Numbered from the stretch's first letter, positions 1-8,266 are shown. The stretch is 44,768 bases of DNA from Deferribacteraceae bacterium (GCA_020054865.1 JAIHAR010000015.1:1-44768), one strand, 5' to 3'. Notes: a model not told the origin generated them from the letters alone. Made by a program: numbers and translations.

Positions 1-1
1 C

Positions 2-187
2 AGAACTACCAATTGGCTTGAAAGGTGCTTTAAAGAGCTTAAGGACAATATCAGAATTAGGGGATATTTTCATTCTGAGGATAGTGCTAAAAAGTTTTTG
101 TATATGTTTTTCAGTGATAAGAGTTTGAAATATCAGCAGAGGAAATTGAGGTATTCTCATATTATTGAGGAGGCCTTTAATGGATAA
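2..187 (+). pseudogene. C-terminal end of an IS256/Mutator-like transposase, cut by the window start
   Basis: An open frame runs from the window edge to a TAA at 185-187. The translation starts RTTNWLERCFKELKDNIRIR and continues with GYFHSEDSAKKF. This fits the C-terminal signature of IS256/Mutator transposases (T-N-x-[IL]-E-R ... R-x-R-x-x-G-x-F-x-x-E-x-S-A), which includes the catalytic Glu of the DDE triad. The start lies outside the window, so it may be an intact element or a remnant. No terminal repeat could be paired downstream because only one end is visible. Family assignment rests on this short motif alone. Confidence 0.55.
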
Positions 188-303
188 AATTAATTCAAGG
201 GTGGTGACTGACACAATTAAATTGACATTACCATATTTAGATTTTACTTCATATTTTTTTTAACTTTTGTAATATACACTAAAAATTATTGAGTAGGTGA
301 TTT

Positions 304-1572
304 ATGAAAATAGCTGTTATAGGTCTTGGGTATGTGGGGTTGCCACTTGCCGTGTCATTTGCAAAAAAATTTGATGTAATAGGATTTGACATAAAAAAGG
401 AAAGAATTGAAGAGTTAAAAAGAGGCGAAGATTCTACCGGTGAGGTGAACTGTGAAGATTTAAAAAACATTTCCATAAATTTTACAGCTGACCCTGAAGA
501 TTTAAATAATGCAAATTTTTATATTGTTACTGTTCCAACACCAATAGACACTCACAATAACCCTGACTTAAAACCTGTAATAAGTGCAACCAAAACTGTT
601 GGAAAGGTTTTGAAAAAAGGAGACTACGTTGTCTATGAGTCCACCGTTTATCCGGGCGTTACAGAAGAAATCTGTGTACCTATCCTCGAAAATGAATCAG
701 GGCTAAAGTTTATCAAAGATTTCAAAGTTGGTTACTCTCCTGAGAGGATAAATCCGGGGGATAAAATTCATACCTTTGAAAACATCATCAAGGTTGTTTC
801 AGGATGTGATCAGGAAAGTTTGGATTTAATAGCTGAAATTTATGGCAAGGTTGTAAAAGCAGGTATTTACAAAGCTGAGAATATAAAAGTGGCTGAAGCA
901 GCAAAAGTTATAGAAAATACCCAGAGAGACTTGAATATTGCACTGATGAATGAGCTTGCGCTTATTTTTGATAAAATGCATATAGATACTAAAAGTGTAC
1001 TTGAGGCAGCCGGCACAAAATGGAATTTTCTCAAGTTTGAGCCCGGGCTTGTCGGCGGACATTGCATAGGTGTGGACCCATATTACCTCACTTTCAAAGC
1101 CGAAGAGTTTGGCTATCACCCTCAGGTAATTTTAGCCGGTAGAAAAATAAATGATAGTATGGGAAAATTTGTCGCCGAAAAAACTGTCAAGCTCCTGATA
1201 AAAGCGGGAAAAATCGTAAAAGACTCAAAAGTGTTAATTTTAGGCTTTACTTTTAAAGAGAATGTGCCTGACATAAGAAATACAAAAATAATTGATATTT
1301 ACAATGAGCTTAAAGATTACGGCATAACTGCGGATATTTTTGACCCGATAGCAGACAAAGAAGAGATTGAAAGCGAATATGGTATAAAAGCGCTAACGAA
1401 ACTGGACAATTCTAAAATATATGACAGCATTATTTTGGCTGTCAAACATAATTATTTTATAGAAAATCTTCATATTTTAACCCCTTTGATTGACAAAGCT
1501 TCAGTTTTTGTTGACGTTAAGGGGGTATTAAAAGATAAAGTACCTCACAACATATTATACTGGAGATTATAA
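304..1572 (+). CDS. UDP-N-acetylhexosamine 6-dehydrogenase (TviB/WbpO-type nucleotide sugar dehydrogenase)
   Basis: This cytoplasmic enzyme oxidises C6 of a UDP-N-acetylhexosamine to the uronic acid with two NAD+, feeding O-antigen or capsule synthesis. The 422-residue protein has the family's normal length. An N-terminal Rossmann motif (GLGYVGLP, residues 7-14) binds NAD. The central helix carries the conserved Lys and Asn (about K201 and N205), and the catalytic Cys254 lies in GGHCIGVDPYY. The C-terminal UDP-binding domain includes LGFTFKENVPDIRN. The GGHCIGVDPYYLTFKAEEFGY segment fits the UDP-HexNAc branch better than UDP-glucose dehydrogenase. ATG 304 follows a weak ribosome site (TAGGTGA). 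The exact sugar substrate (GalNAc, GlcNAc or ManNAc) cannot be told from sequence. The gene stands alone next to a transposase tail. Confidence 0.9.
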   Translation: MKIAVIGLGYVGLPLAVSFAKKFDVIGFDIKKERIEELKRGEDSTGEVNCEDLKNISINFTADPEDLNNANFYIVTVPTPIDTHNNPDLKPVISATKTVGKVLKKGDYVVYESTVYPGVTEEICVPILENESGLKFIKDFKVGYSPERINPGDKIHTFENIIKVVSGCDQESLDLIAEIYGKVVKAGIYKAENIKVAEAAKVIENTQRDLNIALMNELALIFDKMHIDTKSVLEAAGTKWNFLKFEPGLVGGHCIGVDPYYLTFKAEEFGYHPQVILAGRKINDSMGKFVAEKTVKLLIKAGKIVKDSKVLILGFTFKENVPDIRNTKIIDIYNELKDYGITADIFDPIADKEEIESEYGIKALTKLDNSKIYDSIILAVKHNYFIENLHILTPLIDKASVFVDVKGVLKDKVPHNILYWRL

Positions 1573-1665
1573 AAAAATATTTTATATTAGCAGTTACAAA
1601 CAATCCCCTACAAACTTGCTATGATTTAACTTATTAATAATTAATATTTTTTTGCCCAAAAACTA

Positions 1666-1693
1666 TTGACACTCCGTTTTTTGGTGTTATGAT
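1666..1693 (+). promoter_or_regulatory. Sigma-70-like promoter for the rhodanese lipoprotein gene
   Basis: TTGACA (1666-1671) and TATGAT (1688-1693) are separated by 16 bp. They lie about 30 bp before a strong AGGAGGT ribosome site and ATG 1724. Predicted from consensus only. Confidence 0.7.
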
Positions 1694-1723
1694 TTGTAGA
1701 CAACAATTCATTAGGAGGTATGT

Positions 1724-2935
1724 ATGTTTATCAAAAGTCTAAAAAGACTAACCATTTTAGCTTCTATTTTATCTTTATTTATTCTGGCAAGTTGTGCTCA
1801 AAAAACCCAGGTAAAGCCTGAGGGGGAAAAAGCTAAAGGCCCGTCTGTTATGGAGCAGGTCAAAGCAGCAGGATTTGAAATAGTCGATTATGACTATGTA
1901 AAGGCAAAAGTAGGAAATGGACTTAGAAAGTTTAATCAAGTAGTAATCATTGATGCAAGGCCGGAAAGAAAATACGACTCAGGTCACATTCCAAGTGCAA
2001 TCAATATCCCTGACACAAAATTTGACAAGTTTTATCCACAGCTTGAAGAGCTTAAGGTGACTAAAGATACCGAATTAGTCGTTTACTGCGGAGGTTTTAA
2101 CTGTATCAAAAGTTATAATGATGCAAAATACTTAAGAGACAAAGGCTTTAAAAATATCAAAGTCTATCTTGCCGGTGACCCTGATTGGTCTCAGAAAAAT
2201 TTTATGGAAATCAGCTTTGACTATGCAAAATCATTACTTAGTAAAGGTGTGTTGTTTGTAGATGCAAGACCTGATCGAGTTTACAAAAAAGGAACAATCC
2301 CAGGGGCCATCAATATTCCTGACACTAAATTTGTAAAAGATCCAGCTCCTTATATGAGCATGTTGCCAGCCGATAAAAATGCACAGATAGTTGTATTTTG
2401 CGGTGGTTATGCCTGCGTTAAGTCACATATTGTAGCTGAGAAACTTTATGAAATGGGTTACAAAAATGTTTTGGTTTACGCTGGTGGAGAGCCTGAATGG
2501 AAAGAAAATGGGCAGCCTATACTAAAACCTGGCGAAAAAGCTCAAGTTAGTTCTTCAGAGAAAACTGCTTCTGCACCTTCTGCCATAAAGTTAGGTGCTG
2601 ATGAAGGGACCGTTGACAAAGAATTCTTCAAAACTCTCATTGATGAAAGACCTGACAATATCGTAATTGTAGATGTAAGATCACCTTCTGAATTTGCTAC
2701 AGGACACGTAAAAGGCGCTATCAATATTCCAGTAGATGACATGTATAAAGACTGTAACAATGTTACATCAAAGCTTCCAAAAGATAAATATGTGATCTTT
2801 ATGTGTGCAAGTGGTGGACGTGCTGGAGAAATGTACTTTGGTTTAAAAGAAGATTGCAAATATCCTGAAATGAATAGATTGTTCTTCCTTGATGCCCACG
2901 TTGATTATTCAAGCGGAAAATGCGAAATTAAGTAG
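1724..2935 (+). CDS. Lipoprotein with three rhodanese domains
   Basis: Rhodanese domains carry sulfane sulfur on a cysteine persulfide. The signal peptide ends in a lipobox (LASC, modified Cys24), so the protein is probably anchored to a membrane on the periplasmic side. Domain 1 (about 45-160) has DARPERKYDSGHIPSAINIP and loop YCGGFNCIKS (Cys122, Cys127). Domain 2 (about 160-265) has DARPDRVYKKGTIPGAINIP and loop FCGGYACVKS (Cys226, Cys231). After a Ser/Ala-rich linker, domain 3 (about 295-403) has the more usual loop CASGGRAGE (Cys361). The first two domains look like a tandem duplication. The stop codon is TAG, made by an insertion sequence whose terminal repeat starts at 2934; the uninterrupted gene would have stopped with TAA after the same Lys. 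The octahaem cytochrome gene was the original next gene, suggesting a role in periplasmic sulfur metabolism (inference). Confidence 0.85.
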   Translation: MFIKSLKRLTILASILSLFILASCAQKTQVKPEGEKAKGPSVMEQVKAAGFEIVDYDYVKAKVGNGLRKFNQVVIIDARPERKYDSGHIPSAINIPDTKFDKFYPQLEELKVTKDTELVVYCGGFNCIKSYNDAKYLRDKGFKNIKVYLAGDPDWSQKNFMEISFDYAKSLLSKGVLFVDARPDRVYKKGTIPGAINIPDTKFVKDPAPYMSMLPADKNAQIVVFCGGYACVKSHIVAEKLYEMGYKNVLVYAGGEPEWKENGQPILKPGEKAQVSSSEKTASAPSAIKLGADEGTVDKEFFKTLIDERPDNIVIVDVRSPSEFATGHVKGAINIPVDDMYKDCNNVTSKLPKDKYVIFMCASGGRAGEMYFGLKEDCKYPEMNRLFFLDAHVDYSSGKCEIK

Positions 2936-2949
2936 TCACCCCTGAAAAA
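2934..2949. repeat. Left terminal inverted repeat of the IS5-type element
   Basis: AGTCACCCCTGAAAAA is a perfect 16-bp match to the reverse complement of 4470-4485. The first two bases, AG, join the T of the target duplication to form the TAG stop of the upstream gene. Confidence 0.93.
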
Positions 2950-3047
2950 ATACATAACTAATTAATAATACGTTGAAAAGAATGTACTGATATGGTATAA
3001 AATTCTCAGTTAAGGTTAAAAATACAACAATAATCTGGGAGTTTTTG

Positions 3048-4385
3048 ATGCGTCCAAAGCCTACCAATATACCGTTAGAAGAACACTTAAAGCCGATTCT
3101 TGTTAACATAATAGACTTATCTCACCCTCTGTGCAAATTGAGCCAAATAATCAACTGGGAGAAATTGGAAGAAGAATTTGGCAAACTGTACAGTGAGAAA
3201 GGTCGACCCGGTAAACCTATACGTTTGATGATAGGTTTACAATATTTGAAATATACGTACAATTTGAGTGATGAAGAGGTAGTGTATCGTTGGTTAGAGA
3301 ATCCCTATTGGCAATATTTTACAGGTGAGACAGTATTTCAGACGGAGTTACCGATAGACCCTACCTCCATGACGAGATTTCGCAAACGCCTAAAAAAGGA
3401 CAATTTATTAAAATTACTTGAAATAACAATAGAGACAGGTTTCAAATCTGGTTATCTAAAATCATCTGATGTTAAGAGGGTTTCTGTTGATACAACCGTT
3501 CAAGAAAAGAATATATCTTATCCTACAGACATAAAGCTTTATTATGTGATGATGAAATATTTGGTTAAATTTGCGAAAAAGAATGGGATTGAATTAAAGC
3601 AGACTTATTTACGTGTAACGAAGAGAGGGATAAGAACTCATAGTGGATTAGTTCATAGTAAAAAATATTCAAAAGCTAATAAGTTAACTTCTAAGGCTAA
3701 GACTAATATGGGTAGACTTTATAGGGATTTGGAGCGGAAATTACCTGAAGTTTTAAGGGGGAGTGAAGAGTTTAAACAGTTGACATTTTATTTTAAAAAT
3801 CTTGAATCAAGAAATAAGCACAGTAAAGATAAACTCTACAGTCTTTATCATCCTGAGGTGGAATGTATTGGCAAAGGCAAGACTCATAAGAAATATGAAT
3901 TTGGCAATAAGGTGGGTATAGTGAACAGTTTGACCAGGAATTTTGTTTTGGGTGTGACAAGTTTTAAGAAGAATGTTCATGACAGTAAGACTCTTGCAAA
4001 AAGTTTAGATGATGCATCTAATGTTATAGGTGACAATGAGATAAAAGAGGCACTTGTAGATTTGGGGTTTAGGGGTCACAATTACAAGGGTAACATCAAG
4101 ATTACTGTAGTTCCAAGAAATTTAAAGAAATTCAGTCATTATTTCAGGCGAATATTGAAGAAAAGGGCATCTATTGAGGCGTTGATTTCTCATATTAAGA
4201 GAAACAGTCGTATGGATCGTAATTATCTCAAAGGTCATGAAGGCAATGAAGCAAATGCGATATTGTCTGGTTGTGGTCACAATTTAAGGATGCTTTTGGC
4301 ATTCCTTTTATTTTTTCTTAAAAATTTATGGCAAATGATGACAAACAGTATCCAAAGAACCGAACTTTTGGGATGCAGCACATAA
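3048..4385 (+). CDS. IS5-family transposase (DDE type)
   Basis: This DNA transposase catalyses cut-and-paste movement of the surrounding element. An N-terminal domain (about 1-115, with GRPGKPIRLMIGLQYLKY and LPIDPTSMTRFRKRL) resembles DUF772. The catalytic core supplies the DDE triad: Asp148 in SVDTTVQEKN, Asp338 in ALVDLGFRGHNY and Glu377 in RASIEALISHIK. The segment after the first Asp (ISYPTD...) is typical of one IS5-group branch. I chose ATG 3048 with GGGAG a few bases upstream over the TTG three bases earlier. At 445 residues with no frame break it looks full-length and potentially active. Confidence 0.92.
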   Translation: MRPKPTNIPLEEHLKPILVNIIDLSHPLCKLSQIINWEKLEEEFGKLYSEKGRPGKPIRLMIGLQYLKYTYNLSDEEVVYRWLENPYWQYFTGETVFQTELPIDPTSMTRFRKRLKKDNLLKLLEITIETGFKSGYLKSSDVKRVSVDTTVQEKNISYPTDIKLYYVMMKYLVKFAKKNGIELKQTYLRVTKRGIRTHSGLVHSKKYSKANKLTSKAKTNMGRLYRDLERKLPEVLRGSEEFKQLTFYFKNLESRNKHSKDKLYSLYHPEVECIGKGKTHKKYEFGNKVGIVNSLTRNFVLGVTSFKKNVHDSKTLAKSLDDASNVIGDNEIKEALVDLGFRGHNYKGNIKITVVPRNLKKFSHYFRRILKKRASIEALISHIKRNSRMDRNYLKGHEGNEANAILSGCGHNLRMLLAFLLFFLKNLWQMMTNSIQRTELLGCST

Positions 4386-4410
4386 AATTTAGTGGTTCCA
4401 TACGTAACAT

Positions 4411-4440
4411 TTTACAAAAAGTTAAAATAAAATGTATAAA
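4411..4440 (+). promoter_or_regulatory. Possible outward-facing promoter in the right end of the IS
   Basis: TTTACA (4411-4416) and TATAAA (4435-4440) with an 18-bp spacer point towards the cytochrome gene, which has no obvious promoter of its own. The surrounding DNA is very AT-rich, so a chance match is possible. Confidence 0.3.
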
Positions 4441-4469
4441 AAAAACTACAATATTTGCTCAAAAACGAA

Positions 4470-4485
4470 TTTTTCAGGGGTGACT
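4470..4485. repeat. Right terminal inverted repeat of the IS5-type element
   Basis: TTTTTCAGGGGTGACT is the exact reverse complement of 2934-2949 and is followed directly by the AAGT target duplication (4486-4489). Confidence 0.93.
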
Positions 4486-4502
4486 AAGTAACTGACATTA
4501 AA

Positions 4503-4530
4503 GGCAAACCTCACGGGTTGCCTTTTTTTT
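4503..4530 (+). terminator. Rho-independent terminator, originally just after the rhodanese gene
   Basis: GGCAAACC-TCAC-GGGTTGCC forms an 8-bp stem with one mismatch, followed by eight T (4523-4530). Removing the IS puts this hairpin about 14 bp after the rhodanese stop. It ends only about 9 bp before the ribosome site of the cytochrome gene (AGGAGG, 4539-4544), so no promoter fits between them. Confidence 0.85.
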
Positions 4531-4548
4531 ATTAATTTAGGAGGAAAT

Positions 4549-6030
4549 ATGAAAAAATATTTATTTATTTTGCTGTCCGTTTTATCATTTTCAGTTTGCT
4601 GCTTTGCTGATGGTTATGTTTTAAGCGAAGATTATTACAAGTCGGAACAATATTCCAAGTACAAAGCAAGAAGCGCCAGAAAGGCTAACCCACACAGTAA
4701 ATTAACAGGATACACCGGAGCTTATTTTTGTGAAAAGTGTCATGAAGGCGCTATAAAAGAGGTAATGAATTCTTCCCATTACAAATGGGCAGGTCCTGTT
4801 CCGCCAAAATACCTGAAAGACAAGGATGGTAAGTATATAACAGGCAGCAAAGAAGTTGGAAAAAAATACAGGATTGGAAACTGCCCTGGTGCTTATCCTC
4901 TTGCAAACTATCTTGGTATACTTCCTGACAAAGATGGAAAAATGATAGGGATGGGATGTGGAAATTGTCATATCGGCGGTGGTTTTCCCCCTGTTGATTA
5001 TGAAGTAGCTACATTTGAGCAGAGAAATGCAGTAGAGTGTCTCTATTGTCATGCAGAAGAGTATGATAAATCAAAACGAAACGTTATAAAAGTTGGTGAT
5101 AAAGATGGTAACCTTATATTAAGACTTACTCAAGATATGAGTGATAAAGCTCTGCAATCTGTAGGACGCCCAACAAATGATGCATGTATGAGATGTCACT
5201 ATACAGCTGGAGGAGGCCCATTATTTAAAAGAGGCGTTGATTATGCAAGCGATGTGGACGTTCATGCAGCAAAAGGGCTTATGTGCGTTGATTGTCATAC
5301 CAAAAGACCAAGAACTGACCATGGAATGATAAGAGGCGCTGGCCTCAACAACTGGGCCTATGATCACTATTTTGAATCTGAGTCATGTGTAAAGTGTCAT
5401 TCAGGACAAATTCACAAGGATGAAATCTACAATAAATGCAGTGCTGTTGCCTGTGTAACTTGTCACGTAGGCAAAACAGGAGGACTTGTCCATAAAGATT
5501 TTAGCCAGCTGCACCAGAGTGAAAAAAGTGGTTTCTGGCTGTTTAAAGTAGTTATAAAAGATGAACATTCTGTGCCAGTAGAGTATATGTGGTGGGATAA
5601 AACTACCAGTGAAAAGCTTACCCCTACCGGTAGCAAAAATATAAAAGGCAGCAAAATTTATCCTTTCAAAAAATATACATCAAGAATCCCTGTTGATAAA
5701 GATGGCAACAGATTACCAATCAAACTTGGCTTAGTTACTAAGGGTGGACCTGGCGAAGATAAAAACGGCAACGGAGTTGGAGATAACCTTGAAAAGGCTA
5801 TATTTATAGGTGAAAAATTAGGGACTATGGCAAATGGGAAACCTGATAAACCATTCCTTCAAAAATCCTCATTTGTAGGCTTTAAGGAAGTCACAGAATA
5901 TTTCTCAGTGAGTCATGGTATCCTTCCCAAAGAAAAAGCTCTGAGGTGCTCCAGTTGTCACGGTGAAAACCCAGTCATTGACTGGAACAAATTTGGCGGG
6001 AAAAACCCTGTAAGTATTACAGACAAATAA
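4549..6030 (+). CDS. Periplasmic octahaem cytochrome c, octahaem tetrathionate reductase-like
   Basis: A Sec signal peptide (KKYLFILLSVLSFSVCCFA) precedes a 470-residue periplasmic protein. It has eight CXXCH haem c sites at about residues 61, 137, 164, 213, 246, 280, 302 and 467. Haem spacing and segments such as CGNCHIGGGFPP, VECLYCHAEEYDK and ACMRCHYTAGGG resemble the octahaem tetrathionate reductase (OTR) family. Known OTR enzymes reduce tetrathionate, nitrite or hydroxylamine in vitro; which of these applies here, or whether the protein is only an electron carrier, cannot be told. A long haem-free stretch (about 310-465) separates haem 7 from haem 8. AGGAGG lies 5 bp before ATG 4549. A rhodanese gene upstream supports a sulfur-compound substrate (inference). 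Confidence 0.87.
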   Translation: MKKYLFILLSVLSFSVCCFADGYVLSEDYYKSEQYSKYKARSARKANPHSKLTGYTGAYFCEKCHEGAIKEVMNSSHYKWAGPVPPKYLKDKDGKYITGSKEVGKKYRIGNCPGAYPLANYLGILPDKDGKMIGMGCGNCHIGGGFPPVDYEVATFEQRNAVECLYCHAEEYDKSKRNVIKVGDKDGNLILRLTQDMSDKALQSVGRPTNDACMRCHYTAGGGPLFKRGVDYASDVDVHAAKGLMCVDCHTKRPRTDHGMIRGAGLNNWAYDHYFESESCVKCHSGQIHKDEIYNKCSAVACVTCHVGKTGGLVHKDFSQLHQSEKSGFWLFKVVIKDEHSVPVEYMWWDKTTSEKLTPTGSKNIKGSKIYPFKKYTSRIPVDKDGNRLPIKLGLVTKGGPGEDKNGNGVGDNLEKAIFIGEKLGTMANGKPDKPFLQKSSFVGFKEVTEYFSVSHGILPKEKALRCSSCHGENPVIDWNKFGGKNPVSITDK

Positions 6031-6036
6031 TTTTTC

Positions 6037-6060
6037 AAAAGGGGGCTTAAGCCCCCTTTT
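6037..6060. terminator. Bidirectional terminator between the cytochrome and dcw transcription units
   Basis: A perfect palindrome, AAAAGGGGGCTT followed by its complement, has T-runs on both strands. It ends the plus-strand cytochrome gene and the minus-strand dcw operon. The last codons of the glycosyltransferase (KKGA, then TAA at the apex) are part of the stem. Confidence 0.9.
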
Positions 6061-7114
6061 TTATTTGCTCTAAAATTTTCATATATTCATTATAAAAGTT
6101 TTCATCTGAATAAATTCTAACATTTTTGCTATGTTTTTTTATCTTCTCTGCCAGATATATATGATTATCATATTGATAAACATTCTCGTCCTCAACCAGT
6201 TCAGGAAGTGTGCCAATATTGGAAACCACAAGAGGAACCCCGCATGCCATTATTTCCATCCCTACCCTGCAAATAGTTTCTGAGCCTACTGACGATACAA
6301 CCCCTAAATCAAAGCTGTTCATTACTGCGCAAATATCTTCACGAATTCCTGTGAATCTTACAATGCTTTCAATTCCATTCTGTTTTATAACATCAATCAA
6401 CTCAGTTTTCTTAATTATACTGTCAAAGCCTACAATGAATAATTTTATATTTTTAATATTTTCATTATTAAAAAGGTGAGCCACAGCTCTTATTAATACC
6501 TCATGCCCTTTTACTGGATCAAATCTCCCTACAATACCCACTACAAAATCATCTTCAGTGAAATTAAACTCATCCCTTATTTTTCCCCTCAATGTTTTAT
6601 CAGGATGAAAAACTTTGGTATCTACTCCACCGTATATGACTTTAATATGATTTTCACTTATCCCCACATCCGTGAAGTAGCCTTTAATCTTTTTGCTTGT
6701 TGCCACAATCATATCACACCATTTAGAGTGGATAAATCTGTTAAATATGTCCCCAGATGGCTTTCTTTGATCACCTCTTGTGCGAATAAGTGTAAAACTT
6801 TTTGATTTAAAACGTTTATAGGCAAACCACCAAAAAAACTCTCCCCTATGACAGTTTATCACTTCAGGTTTAAAATTATTTATCAATAAATTTAGTGTTT
6901 TTATGTTTTTTAAAATTAATGCAGGACTTTTAGTATTAAGATTTAATTCACAAACCCCCAGACCATACTCTCTGGCTTTTTTGATAGGGGGTGAGCCGGG
7001 CAATCCGATCACAATCACTTCATGCCCGTGCTCTTTTAAAATACGGGACAAATTCACCGCATACCATGCCGTGGCATTATACCACCTTACATTTATAACC
7101 TGCAAAAACCTCAT
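6047..7114 (-). CDS. GT4-family glycosyltransferase at the end of the dcw cluster
   Basis: This protein likely transfers a sugar from a nucleotide donor to an envelope glycan at the inner membrane. The 355-residue GT-B-fold protein has an N-terminal acceptor domain ([33 protein letters not shown]). Its C-terminal donor domain has IVGRFDPVKGHEVLIRA at about 190-210. A GT4-type site follows (DLGVVSSVGSETICRVGMEIMA, the E-x7-E region), then CGVPLVVSNIGTLPELV. Its ATG overlaps the ftsZ stop by one base (TAATG), so the two are probably translationally coupled. No substrate can be assigned. Heptose, lipopolysaccharide-core or O-antigen sugars are possible. Confidence 0.85.
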   Translation of the reverse strand: MRFLQVINVRWYNATAWYAVNLSRILKEHGHEVIVIGLPGSPPIKKAREYGLGVCELNLNTKSPALILKNIKTLNLLINNFKPEVINCHRGEFFWWFAYKRFKSKSFTLIRTRGDQRKPSGDIFNRFIHSKWCDMIVATSKKIKGYFTDVGISENHIKVIYGGVDTKVFHPDKTLRGKIRDEFNFTEDDFVVGIVGRFDPVKGHEVLIRAVAHLFNNENIKNIKLFIVGFDSIIKKTELIDVIKQNGIESIVRFTGIREDICAVMNSFDLGVVSSVGSETICRVGMEIMACGVPLVVSNIGTLPELVEDENVYQYDNHIYLAEKIKKHSKNVRIYSDENFYNEYMKILEQIKKGA

Positions 7115-8247
7115 TAATCCACTTGCTTTCTAATATATGTAGGGATTTCATACTCCTCTTCATCAAAGTCATCCAGAGTTTTTAGCCCTCTGTCAATATT
7201 TCTAATATTTTGAACTTTTTTAATGATTTTTGAAGCTTCAGGTGTCGTATTCTTTATATATTCATCCATTTTAACGGTTTTAGGTGTCTCTTTCACCCTT
7301 CCAAGGCCAGTTGCCACCACAGTAACCTTTATCTGTCCCTGATACTTTTCATCAATTACAACCCCTTTATAAATTGCTGCATCTTCGCCGGAATTTTCAT
7401 AAATGTACTGGGCTATATTCTGTATTTCATACATAGTAATATCCTGTCCGCCAGTAATGTTAATCAGTATCCCTTCAGCTCCTTTGATATTTGCATCGGC
7501 AAGAAGCGGACTCATCAGTGCCTTCTTGGCCGCCTCAATATCCCTATTTTCACCGCTTGCCTGCCCAATACCCATAAGAGCCATCCCTTTTGACTCCATT
7601 ATCGCCCTGATATCGGCAAAATCCACATTAATATACCCTTCACTGTTTATGGTATCAGAAATACCCTGAACACCCTGTCTCAGAACGTCATCTGCAATTC
7701 TGAAAGCCTCTGTAAAAGATGTATTTTTGTCAATAATATCAAGCAGTCTGTCATTTGGTACTGCTATAAAAGTATCAACGTGTTCTTTTAAAAATTTCAA
7801 ACCCTGCTCTGCAAACTCATTCCTTCTTTTACCTTCCCAATAAAATGGCTTTGATACAACTGCAACTGTTAAAGCGCCCATGTCTTTTGCAATACTTGCT
7901 ATAACTGCAGCTGCACCTGTACCTGTACCACCACCCATACCGGCTGTCACAAAAACAAGGTCAGCTCCTCTTAAAGCATCTTCAATACTTTCAGCATCTT
8001 CAACAGCTGCCTTTCTTCCAACTTCAGGATTACCACCTGCACCAAGACCTTTGGTGAGATTTGTACCGAGCTGAATTTTAACCGGAGCAAGGTTTTTGGA
8101 CAAAGCCTGTGCATCGGTATTAGCTGAGATAAACTCAACCCCTTCAATGCCAGCCTTTATCATATTGTTGATAGCATTGCCACCAGCTCCGCCAACTCCT
8201 ATAACCTTTATAACCGCACCACTTGTAATACTTTCAAATTCAAACAT
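7114..8247 (-). CDS. ftsZ: Cell division GTPase FtsZ
   Basis: FtsZ is the tubulin-like GTPase that forms the cytokinetic Z ring at midcell. The protein (377 residues from the chosen start) has the N-terminal nucleotide-binding loop [13 protein letters not shown] and the tubulin signature GGGTGTGAA. The synergy (T7) loop contains [12 protein letters not shown] conserved C-terminal tail ([10 protein letters not shown]) binds FtsA. I chose ATG 8247 because GGGGGTGAG sits just upstream and the protein then starts MFEFE as in relatives. A longer TTG-start form (8283) would overlap ftsA. It follows ftsA by 19 bp. Confidence 0.97.
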   Translation of the reverse strand: MFEFESITSGAVIKVIGVGGAGGNAINNMIKAGIEGVEFISANTDAQALSKNLAPVKIQLGTNLTKGLGAGGNPEVGRKAAVEDAESIEDALRGADLVFVTAGMGGGTGTGAAAVIASIAKDMGALTVAVVSKPFYWEGKRRNEFAEQGLKFLKEHVDTFIAVPNDRLLDIIDKNTSFTEAFRIADDVLRQGVQGISDTINSEGYINVDFADIRAIMESKGMALMGIGQASGENRDIEAAKKALMSPLLADANIKGAEGILINITGGQDITMYEIQNIAQYIYENSGEDAAIYKGVVIDEKYQGQIKVTVVATGLGRVKETPKTVKMDEYIKNTTPEASKIIKKVQNIRNIDRGLKTLDDFDEEEYEIPTYIRKQVD

Positions 8248-8266
8248 ATGCTCACCCCCATTTATT

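Larger units (their letters stand above)
2934..4485 (+). mobile_element. Complete IS5-type insertion sequence, 1552 bp
   Basis: The element is bounded by perfect 16-bp inverted terminal repeats (AGTCACCCCTGAAAAA at 2934-2949, its complement at 4470-4485). It is flanked by a 4-bp direct duplication AAGT (2930-2933 and 4486-4489). It contains a single DDE transposase gene with about 100 bp of non-coding DNA at each end. A 4-bp duplication fits the IS5/IS1182 group. The ends, duplication and transposase all look intact, so the insertion appears recent. It lies between the rhodanese gene and that gene's own terminator. Confidence 0.93.

Noticed and set aside
222-275. TTGACA at 222-227 and TAATAT at 270-275 as a promoter for the nucleotide-sugar dehydrogenase gene
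   Set aside because: The spacing (42 bp) is far too long, and at 17-18 bp from TTGACA only TACTTC or ACTTCA is found. The -35-like box might belong to the end of the upstream IS, but no partner box supports a call.
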